Source: Staphylotrichum longicolle
Taxonomy: Eukaryota > Ascomycota > Sordariomycetes > Sordariales > Chaetomiaceae
Reading direction: 5' to 3'
Assembly (NCBI GenBank): GCA_019096155.1
Contig: JAHCVI010000004.1
Coordinates: forward strand, 186,001 to 250,000
Length of the DNA: 64,000 bases
Shown: positions 55,820 to 64,000 of the stretch, in pieces
Layout: every line of letters starts with the position of its first letter
Numbering within the stretch: position 1 is the stretch's first letter
Notes under the pieces: generated by a model
The model's input: the letters and a program-made list of their open reading frames with translations, nothing else
Told to the model about the DNA's origin: nothing
Databases searched by the model: none
Translations under genes and position numbers: made by a program

Positions 55820-58031
55820 GGCGTTAGAAAGAGGCCACGGAGGGGTCACCACCGAAAGTGACGGTTGAAGACTTGCGAAGGGGCGAGACGTCAGCGACGG
55901 GTGGTTCGTCCACTTTGCCGGTACCAGCGAACGGGTCGATGTTCTTCTGGGCTGTCGGTAGCAGCGACGAGGTTGGTATTCTTGATTTTGCTGGTTTTGT
56001 GAATGTTGATGTCGTTACTGGGTCGAGTTTGGGTTTGGGATTGTCGCTGTCTTGGTCTAAGGCTGGTTGGAACCCACGTCGGCAGTGACAACATCAGCGG
56101 TCTTGTGCTCGTCGGTGATATTCGCCTGATTGAAGTGGATATGAAGTTGTCCTTTCATGAATCGGAAATGTCGACTCGTCCGCTAATTGCTCGAAGTAAA
56201 AACAGAACGATCAGTCAAGGTGATTCGCGTTGGGAGGGAGGGGATATCATGCAGGCACACCTTGAACTTTGCAAACTCGGAAGATTTTACTCCAATCGGG
56301 AGAGTATCCTCGGATTTTCGCGCCCGAATTTGAAGAGCGGACAGAATCGTTGCTTGGAAGGTTGATCTGACGCTCGAGGGAAGAGGAAGTCAGAAAGAAA
56401 AACATGGTGGAAAGACCTTTGGATTTGCAAAGCCGTGCTGGGTGGCACCGTTCTGCCGCCGCCCCGCTTGAAAGCCCATTCATCACAAGGAACAATGTGA
56501 ACAAAGAAACAAGTCAATGGAACATCCCGATGCTCAAGTGACAAGAACTTTTGCTGGAGCAACAGCTAGGCTGCCAATTACCTGTTTTGTTTCCCGTCCC
56601 CTCATGTGATTCAGGTGCAGTGCTGTCGGTTTGAGCAGGCAGGGACTGCGACAACTCGCCGTCTTCGCATACTTATATCCATAGAACGTTCACTTCAGTT
56701 TGAGTCGCCAGTTGCCAACTGCTTCTTCTGGTTGTTAGACAGCGCAGGTTCCGACAGTTGCCTAGGTGACCAAACCCCAAACAGCAAACACCATGACCAG
56801 GAGTCCACACACCGCTCTGACCATGACTCCATTCAATGCTATTGACTCTTGAGAATATCGATGGTGGTCTCCAACACGATGGCAATACACTGAATACAGA
56901 CGCGGAAATGCAGTCATAAAGGCAAACATGTAAAAGCCACCGTGGGAGTCTAGCAGATTACAGGCAACAACAGGGCGGCAGCTGAACCCACGCCAGACCC
57001 AACGCCTTACAAGGGAAATGAACGCACAGTTGTGGTAGTGCATGGGGATTATGTGCCTCCAGCTGCAGTCGATGACAACATGAATCCCTAGGGCACCCGT
57101 AATTCTCGCAACCCTCACGATCTGCGAGGCGCCGCCAGGGTTGACTCAACTTGGTTTCCCGTAAAAATCCGGGTCTGCTGAGGGTGCTCAGGAGAAGGAG
57201 GGGAGAGCCATTGTTGTCGCGTGAGCTTGGCTCTGACCCGGTTTGACGATCCACGGGCATTGCCAGGGCCGAGAATACCGGATTGACCATTTCAAGGTCG
57301 ATGACTGGCAACCTCAGGTAAGTATGACTGGTGTGGTGTGAGTTTGACTTGTGTGGCATCATCTGAAGAAGCAATGGAGTTTGATATCCCTCTATGCCGC
57401 TGGTGTTCCATAGCCGCAAGACGAGCAGCCGAAAGTCTCCAAACGGACCGAGAGGCGGCTTTCTCCCAAGTTGGTTGTGATGAGGCTGGCAGCCGCAGCT
57501 CAGCTCGAGCTCGGGAAGTCAGCCGATTGGTCTACCCAAGGTCAAGACCAAGAGCCGCATGCCCTGGCCTTGAGGTCGAACAAGGCATGGATTAATAACG
57601 CCCATTGACCATCTTCATCAATAATCTTGAAGGAACTGGTCTCGAGCGGGCGATCTCCATGGCAGACAGTGGAGGGTCCGATGATGGGTCCCTGTGCGCT
57701 CGTCTTGAACTTTTTCTGGGCGCTATTGGCGAAATATGGAGCCGCTTATCCCAACCTAGCCCTCAGCTCGGGCTGAAAAGCGTTCTAGACCCGAAGCGAC
57801 ATCAATAACTAACGTTAACGCACTGAGCGGGAAAGGAGAATCTTCTTGGCATTCCCAGAGCTCTGGAACCTTGTGTTCATCGATTCAAATACACCAGGAT
57901 CCCCACACTCGTGGCGCTGTTCTCATGTTCCTGCTCTCTTGACATAGGAGCCGTGGTGTTGTACTCCGTACTATCGCTCGTTTTGTTCACTCGTTTTCTG
58001 TCACTCGTTTTCCCAGTTTCTGCCGTTGAGA
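55820..58031. other. Long intergenic region
   Basis: About 2.2 kb with only short, mutually overlapping ORFs of no coding character. I see no RNA gene, repeat or transposon end. Its length is notable beside the decayed genes on its left. Confidence 0.4.
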
Positions 58032-59351
58032 ATGGTGTCATTCAAGACGGGCGGCCTGCGCTTGTTGCAGGCTGCTGCTCTGATCTCGAGCGTCACGGCC
58101 CGGTGTACCCCATGCAGCGCCTCGGACAAACTGCTGCTTCTCCTCCGCGCCCAGGGTGAGGCCGAGCTTGCGCCTTTCTGCGCCGCTTTTCTTGGGGCCC
58201 CTGCCTCGACTGTTGAGGTCACTGTGACCCCTACAACGTTCGTACCTACTCCCCTTTCTCCTCAGATGATTGCACGTGGTTGAGCCGTGGAATCCGAGCC
58301 ACGACTAACCCTGAGCTCTGCAATAGAGTCGTCTCGGTCACCTCGACCGTCGTTGTCACCGAGGTGTCGACGTTCTATGAGGAGGTTGTCACTATAAGCG
58401 TCCCCGCGACCGTAACCGCGCCCGCAACCGCGGCTGCTTCTACGCCTGAATACACAATGGAGAAGAAAGCCAAGCGGACAGTCGACTACCCCGAGTGGTT
58501 GGCCTCGACATACAGCCCAGAGCGCGTCTCCTCGGCCTGCCAGTGCCTCAGCATCCCCGCCGCCTCGGAGGCTACCTTCACCGCGACCGCCACCGCCGAA
58601 GCTGTCACCCTCACCGACGATGCCACCATCACCGAGACCATCACCAACACCGTGACCACCGATATCGGCGTTGTGACCCAGACAGTGTGGACGACGGTGG
58701 TGCCGACGCCGACGCCAAGCGCCGTCCCACAGAGAGCCATAATCTCGGTGCATCATAAGGGCACGGGGGCACTGGTAGGTTATGTATACATGAGCTCAGG
58801 CCCGGCCATCACGACCGACCGCACCCTCGCGGCCGTCGTGAAGTTCGACATGCCGGCCGGCGCAACGGGCGCACGCAGGCTTCGGCTTCAGGTGGAAGGA
58901 GACTCTCCCAGTGCTCTAAGCTTCCACTGCCCAGTCAGCCTGGAGCTCCAGAACTATTACGGTTCCATGACGCTCGATGGCAACCCGAGTAAGCGGCTGC
59001 GGCCCCCCTTTTGTTGTCTTGATTAGTACTGACGTCGTAACACAGCACCGCCCGGCTCACGTCCGGTGCCGGCTGCTTCCTTCGCTTACGAAACGGATAT
59101 TGTACGTTTTGGGTTTCGTCAGAATGCAGGAGTACAAGCTGACACTGATACAGTGGTCTGTCAGTACCGAGACGAAGATGCTCGGATGGGAGTGGATCGC
59201 CAACGACGGAGCCGTCTACTCCTCTTTGTCGCTCTTCCGCGTCGGTGGCCGGATGTATCCCGTTGGCAACCTCGTCACTTTCAATACTGCCTTTGCGGGA
59301 GTTTCAGCGGTCAACAAGTACGAGATTGCCTTAAAGTACCAACTGGTCTAG
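58032..59351 (+). CDS. Secreted Ser/Thr-rich protein of unknown function; one frame break
   Basis: A signal peptide (MVSFKTGGLRLLQAAALISSVTA) leads into a Cys-containing start (CTPCSASDKLLLLLR; FCAAFLG), then a Thr/Val-rich stalk-like region (TVEVTVTPTT; STVVVTEVSTFYEEVVTISV; TATATAEAVTLTDDATITET), and a C-terminal beta-rich domain (RAIISVHHKGTGALVGYVY...WEWIANDGAVYSSLSLF). Two introns near the 3' end (about 58990-59046 and 59100-59155) join in phase. Between the 5' part and DDCTWLSRGIRATTNP the frame moves by one. A further C in the run at 58251-58254 would join them, whereas no workable intron does. Related secreted proteins are common in Sordariomycetes without known function; a cell-wall role is plausible. 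Confidence 0.65.
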
Positions 59352-59559
59352 TCCAACCTCGGGGGAACATGTATCTTGACCTAGTTGTATTTGACCGTAC
59401 TATCCATATACACAATACAGTACGGTCTGTTTCCGTTGATCCCTGGCACCAGCACGGTGTTTTCAGCTGCGGTACTTCCCAAACCTCCACTCGCCCGCTG
59501 AGCCACCGAGACGTCAGTAATCGGAGGGAGGTCCCGTCGGGTTGGGAATCGAGAACGGA

Positions 59560-60525
59560 CTACGCGGCACGAGCAAATGGGCTCTTCTTGACCAGCCATT
59601 CCTTCATGGTCAACAGCCCCGGATGCTCCTTTTTCAACTCGGCAACCTTGACTCCATACCCATGATCCGACGCAAACCATTCCAGCATGGTACCCATCTC
59701 CTTGACCAACCCGGTCAACGCGCTCCCAAAGAACCAGAATGTCGACGGCACGGGACTCCCAGTGGCCTCCAGAAACGCCTCGTTCAGCTGCTCCATGGTC
59801 AGCTCATCGCCCGCCAGCCCGACGGCCCTCCGATCCCACTTCTCGGGCTGCGCAAAGGCCTTGGCCGCGAAGACGCCGATGTCCGCCACAGCAACCCACT
59901 GCAGCGCCTTGTCCCGCTCCCCGAGATAGTTCTTCAGCGCGGCGACAAACACCCTGGTCGCGAACCCCGTGCCCAGGTTGTCCATGAAGGCCACGGGCCG
60001 GAGGATCGTCCAGCCCATCGCCGCGCCCGGCTCGCCCTCCGCCGTGGCCGCCTTCAGGTGCTGCTCGACGCGGTACTTGCTCTGGAAGTGCGGAACGGGC
60101 GTCGCCGTCTCCCAGCTGGCCTCGTCGCCTCCCCGGTCGACGCTGCTGTACACAAAGTGCTGCACGCCGTGGGCGACGGCCGCGTCGATCAGCGCGGTGC
60201 CCTGCGCCGTCTCCCCCTCGGTCGACACGCCGGGGCCGAGCGAGACCTGCACCGAGTACACGCCCCAGATGGCATCTCCGTCGTTGGGGGCCGCGGCCTT
60301 GGCGGCCTCGAAAACGGCGGGCACGTCGTCGAGGTTGCCCTGCACGAGCTTGAGGTTGCCGTGCGGGGCTTTGGAGAGGAGGCGTGTTGCAGACGGGGAA
60401 GATGCGTTGCGGGTGAGCGCGAGGATGGTGAAGGTTGAGCCGTCGGGGTCGGCGGAGAGGAGTGCGTCGATGACGGCACCGCCTTGCTTGCCGGTTGCGC
60501 CGGTTACGAGGATCGTTTTGGCCAT
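59560..60525 (-). CDS. NmrA-like NAD(P)-binding protein
   Basis: Single-exon 321-aa protein of the atypical short-chain dehydrogenase (NmrA/HSCARG) family. The Rossmann motif is TILVTGATGKQGGAVIDAL at the N-terminus. The usual catalytic Tyr-x-x-x-Lys is not evident, as in regulators of this family. Further family marks are LVQGNLDDVPAVFEAA, HFVYSSVDRGG, WTILRPVAFMDN and WVAVADIGVFAAKAF. Members sense redox state of NAD(P) or control nitrogen regulators, and some act as reductases; which applies here is unknown. No signal peptide. Confidence 0.9.
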   Translation of the reverse strand: MAKTILVTGATGKQGGAVIDALLSADPDGSTFTILALTRNASSPSATRLLSKAPHGNLKLVQGNLDDVPAVFEAAKAAAPNDGDAIWGVYSVQVSLGPGVSTEGETAQGTALIDAAVAHGVQHFVYSSVDRGGDEASWETATPVPHFQSKYRVEQHLKAATAEGEPGAAMGWTILRPVAFMDNLGTGFATRVFVAALKNYLGERDKALQWVAVADIGVFAAKAFAQPEKWDRRAVGLAGDELTMEQLNEAFLEATGSPVPSTFWFFGSALTGLVKEMGTMLEWFASDHGYGVKVAELKKEHPGLLTMKEWLVKKSPFARAA

Positions 60526-61107
60526 GGTGGATGTGGGTTGTGTGTGGAGATGATGTGCAGAACAGAAAAGGTGTTGCAGGGGAATGTTGAAGTTTGCAGT
60601 CTGCAGAAAGTGCGGCAGAAGTCTTGCAGGTGCCGCAAATGTTGCAGGTGAAATGCCAGAAGCTCAGGCACGGGCTGCCTTTGATACGAGACAGAAAAGT
60701 GCGAAACAGAAAGAGATGGGCAATGCTGAATGGATGTAGTCGGGAGTTTGGAGTGATGCAAACAAGACGTCAGTGCACTTAATCGAGGCATGACCGAAGC
60801 CGTTCTGTCAACAAACCTAACTGAGACGAACAGGCATGGTGCAGGAGTTTGTCGCTCTTCTTGCATTGCCCCAGTGTCTTTCGGGGCATCAGCCGGGGCT
60901 ATTTGTGGCATACTATCAAGCAGTCACAATGAGGTAAAGGTATATTCAAGCACAGTTGCTAGGCACCCGAGGCGGGTGATAAATTGAAGTGTTTGCTTTC
61001 AGGTCCCTCTCTCTTGTCATTCACTCGTGTTTAAGCCACTCCACTTGTCAACTAAGGGAACAAATAGTACCCACCCTACTTCACCTTCCCACCGGGCACA
61101 AGACAAG
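60526..61107. other. Intergenic, divergent promoter region
   Basis: About 0.58 kb between divergent NmrA-like and SnoaL-like genes. No gene seen. Confidence 0.4.
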
Positions 61108-61637
61108 ATGGAGAACAACCAACCAAGTGTCCCGCTCCCCAACCGCCGGGTTCACACCGTCCTCGGCTTCCTCCGCGGTGTCTCGGCCCACGACACTGCG
61201 GAACCTCTCGCTCTCTTGGCGGACGACTTCGCTTACAGCGTTGTCCCGTCGCAGCCGACCCCTTGGCGGCTCACCTCCCCGCCGCTCGACAAGGCGAGGT
61301 TCAGCCAGCACCTCGCCGGCCTCTTCACCGTCTTCGCCTCGCTTCGCATGTCTCCCACCGACATGCTCGAAGACGACACTTCCGGCTGTCTCGTCGTCTG
61401 CGCGACCACCTGGGGCTGCTCCGGACTCGTCTCTGCGGCAGACGCGTCTGGACCAGCCCAAGCACCCTGCTGGTCCGGCTTTCCTCGGACGGCAAACTCA
61501 TCGAGGAGATCGAAGAGATTGCCGACTTCTAGAAGCTTGCCGAGCTCAAGCGGCACGCACCGGACCACTTTCTGCTGGACCTCGAGGAAGAGCGTGGTGG
61601 GGATGGGTCTCCAGAGTCATCTGGGCTACCGGTTTAG
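61108..61637 (+). pseudogene. SnoaL-like protein gene, frameshifted and with a stop
   Basis: Reads MENNQPSVPLPNRRVHTVLG, then a small alpha+beta (SnoaL/NTF2-like) pattern: FLRGVSAHDTAEPLALLADDF, TPWRLTSPPLDKARFSQHLA. After CSGLVSAAD the frame shifts by one near 61443-61445 (one G missing would explain it) into TSPSTLLVRLSSDGKLIEEI, then meets TAG at 61530-61532. The frame beyond the stop stays protein-like for 34 codons (KLAELKRHAPDHFLLDLEEE), ending at 61637. Such proteins often accompany NmrA-like reductases in secondary metabolism. Two lesions suggest a dead gene, although the shift alone could be an assembly error. Confidence 0.55.
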
Positions 61638-62709
61638 TGGTTGGGGGGGCGGCAATTGCGGTCGCACGATTTGTGCTGCTGGACGAGCTGCCATTCATCG
61701 ACTTACCTCGCGACTTCGTGTAATTAATGAGCTAGAATTTGTCTTAGAGAGATACCCGAACCAGTATTCTCGATGTTGCTTTGCACTACAAAAGGCTCAA
61801 TGTGTTTATGAGCACGCAACTTACGTCCAAGGCTTCTTTTTTGTTTTAATCATGGCTGAGGATACTAACCTCGTAACAAATATCTATTTTCAAACTTGGA
61901 AGTGTGAGTGGTTAGCCTCATACCTCAATCTGCCATCACAACTCGCGGCTAAGAGTAACTGATGTCGTCCCACGGTTGGAGGAGGAGACCGAGTTTTCAG
62001 AGCTCTTCCTGCATCTGGACAAAAATTGCCAGAGACCTGATCCGAGCTGCACCATGTAAAGAAATGGGAATTTTGAGTACACGTTATTGGCTGATCGCAT
62101 TGGTGGCTGAAAGAAAGAAACTCTGTTTAGGCGTCGTCTCCGATCGGCGTTGAGCATGCAGAACGAGCCCAGATCGAATATCAGGGGTCCCACCTCGTCG
62201 AGATGACATGCAGAAATACAAAGTACTAATAGCATCACAAAACAGAAATTGGCTTTTTCCCAAAATGCCATAGGGTGGACTCATCAAGCCACACAAAACA
62301 TGTTTCCTCATCGTGTGAGTCCATGTTCCAGATCTGGGGTTACATCCGCGCTGCTAGCATCGAATCACATGCAATCCTGGACGTCGACCCCGCCCCCAAA
62401 CAACATCAGTGGCCAGGTTATCGCGTCTTGAGGACTCTGACTGGGCCATCTAGTGCATGTTGCAGATAAGCTTGGACAAGCTCGGCCAGGTGACCGCCCA
62501 TCATCCAGACATGGGGAGAAAGATAAGCAAAAGCAGGACCAGGGGTCCAGATTCATCTGGTGCAACTCTGCACCCCATTTATTTCCTGCCTTGGTAACCG
62601 TTGGCATTTCTGTCATTTGTCTTGCATCAACCTGCAAGTTGATTTGAGAGTTCCAATCCTGACTTTACCAACCTTCTGTCCATATCGTTTGTCGTTCAAG
62701 TGTCCCAAG
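61638..62709. other. Intergenic, permease promoter
   Basis: About 1.07 kb, visibly richer in A/T than the neighbouring ORFs. No gene or repeat seen. Confidence 0.4.
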
Positions 62710-64000
62710 ATGAGTTTCGAAGACCCGGCTGTTGAGCGACGGGCTGCAGACACTGAAGAGGGTGACGAGGACCGCTTGGCGCAGTTTGGTTACAAACAGG
62801 AGTTGAAGCGGGATTGGGGGTTGGCACACAACTTTGGCGTCTCCTTCTCCATCATCGTGAGTGATGCTGCACCTCTACCCAGATGTGTGGAAGTGAGCCT
62901 GACGACCAAGTAACAGAGCGTCATCACCGGCATCACCACTCTCTTTTCCTATGGCTTGAACACGGGAGGGCCGGCCGGTATGTCTTGTTGAACAGTGCCA
63001 GGATCGCGCGCAAGTTGTTCGTTACAACTGACAACCTCTCCAGTAATGTCCGTCGGCTGGATCCTGGTCTCCTTCTTCACTCTGCTCGTTGCCGTCGCCA
63101 TGGCCGAGATTGTCTCTGCGATCCCCACCAGCGGAGGACCGTACTTCTGGGCAGCCATGCTTGCGCCCCCGCGCTGGTCACCCTTTGCGGCCTGGCTGAC
63201 GGGGTGGTACAACCTCCTCGGCCAAGTAATGACCATCTCCCTCCCTACCCCTCTCATAGGCCCCCAACTAACTCAACCCGCTTCTTTGCAAAAGGTGGCC
63301 GTAACAACCGGCATCTCCTTCGGCCTCGCCAACCTGATCCCCACGGCCATCACGGTCAAGAACCCGTCCTTCACGCCGACCCCGCGCGTCACCATCGGCA
63401 TCTACGCCGCCATCCTCGTCTCGCACGGCATCGTCAACACGTTCGGCGTGCGCATCCTCCGCCACCTCAACAACCTCTCCATCCTGCTGCACAGCGCGGG
63501 CATCACGGCGCTGTGCATCGCGGTGCTCGCGAAAGCCCCCTCGCACCAGCCCGCGTCCTTTGTCTTCGGCCACTTTCACGACGGCACGGGCGTCGAGGGC
63601 GCCGAAGGGTGGAGCCTCCGCGCGAGCGACGTCTACGTGGCCGTGTGCGGCGCGCTGCTATCGCAGTACACGCTCACGGGGTTCGACGCGTCGGCGCACC
63701 TGAGCGAGGAGACCAAGAAGGCGAGCTGGAGCGCGCCGATCGGCGTGGTCTCGAGCGTGGGGTTCAGCGCGCTGTTTGGGTTCTTTGTCCTGATGGCGTT
63801 TCTGTTCTCGGTGCAGGACTTTGAGGGGGTGTTGGCGAGCCAGTACGGGCAGCCGGTGCTGCAGATCTTGGTGGATGTTGCGGGGGAGGATGGCGCGCTG
63901 GCGTTGTTTTCGTTGATCATGGGTGATTTTGGGTCCCTTTTTTTTTTCTCTATGCTGGGTGCTGACAAGAAGCGTAGTGTGCGTGTGGCATTGCGGGCTG
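62710..64000 (+). CDS. Amino-acid/GABA permease (APC superfamily), 3' end beyond window
   Basis: Fungal amino-acid or polyamine permease of the APC superfamily, plasma membrane. The start at 62710 gives the charged N-terminus and FGYKQELKRDWGLAHNFGVS, typical of GABA-permease-like proteins. Introns interrupt after SFSII, after LNTGGPA and after YNLLGQ. Helices visible are SVITGITTLFSYGLNTGGPA, MSVGWILVSFFTLLVAVAMAEIVSAIPTSGGPYFWAA, and later GIVNTFGVRILRHLNNLSILLH, VCGALLSQYTLTGFDASAHLSEET (conserved TM6-8 motif) and SALFGFFVLMAFLFSV. A further intron probably begins near 63920. The protein is cut by the window end. Confidence 0.88.

Noticed and set aside
56762..57118. 118-codon minus-strand ORF with hydrophobic parts
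   Set aside because: Composition is erratic and there is no family likeness, start context or splice support.
1..64000. CRISPR arrays, bacterial operons or prophage
   Set aside because: None seen; introns, tRNA intron and protein families show nuclear fungal DNA.

Overview
The window is nuclear DNA of a filamentous ascomycete, most likely a Sordariomycete. Genes are dense and carry short GT-AG introns (about 50-190 nt). The content is typically fungal: RTA1-like and Zn2Cys6 proteins, a Clr5-domain gene, a GH7 cellulase, a fruit-body lectin and an AspRS-DUF2156 fusion. A Fot1/pogo-type transposon carries C-to-T/G-to-A damage of the RIP type (repeat-induced point mutation).

Layout. 1-6.8 kb: an orphan gene, a HAD phosphatase, a Clr5/TPR gene with broken frames and a small orphan gene. 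7.4-11.1 kb: importin beta-4 (Kap123). 12.5-17.3 kb: fruit-body lectin, intron-bearing tRNA-Ala, RTA1-like membrane protein and SAICAR synthetase (ADE1). 17.9-19.7 kb: a complete but dead transposon. 19.8-37.2 kb: a metabolic block with an intracellular GH3 beta-glucosidase, a quercetinase-like bicupin, an alpha/beta hydrolase, an MFS sugar transporter, a Zn2Cys6 regulator, a D-2-hydroxyacid dehydrogenase, a second hydrolase and a possibly GPI-anchored GH7 glucanase. 37.8-47.5 kb: kinase-like protein, Cys-rich small protein, F-box/ankyrin protein, membrane protein and secreted GMC oxidoreductase. 48.3-53.0 kb: the AspRS-DUF2156 fusion (ergosteryl-aspartate synthase, ErdS) head-to-head with an alpha/beta hydrolase that may be its partner hydrolase. 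53.3-55.8 kb: decayed genes, including two DUF7730-like relatives. 58-64 kb: Ser/Thr-rich secreted protein, NmrA-like protein, broken SnoaL-like gene and a 5' fragment of an amino-acid permease.

Two gene sets look functionally linked. First, the beta-glucosidase, bicupin dioxygenase, esterase, transporter and regulator could form a catabolic cluster for flavonol glycosides or related plant phenolics. Second, ErdS and its divergent hydrolase could form a synthesis/removal pair for aspartylated ergosterol. Both are inferences from protein family and position.

Several conserved genes are interrupted by single-base shifts, mostly at short homopolymers, while neighbours are intact. Uncorrected assembly indels are as likely as real pseudogenisation. 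By contrast, the TAG codons in the transposon and in one DUF7730-like gene have the CpA-to-TpA signature of RIP.
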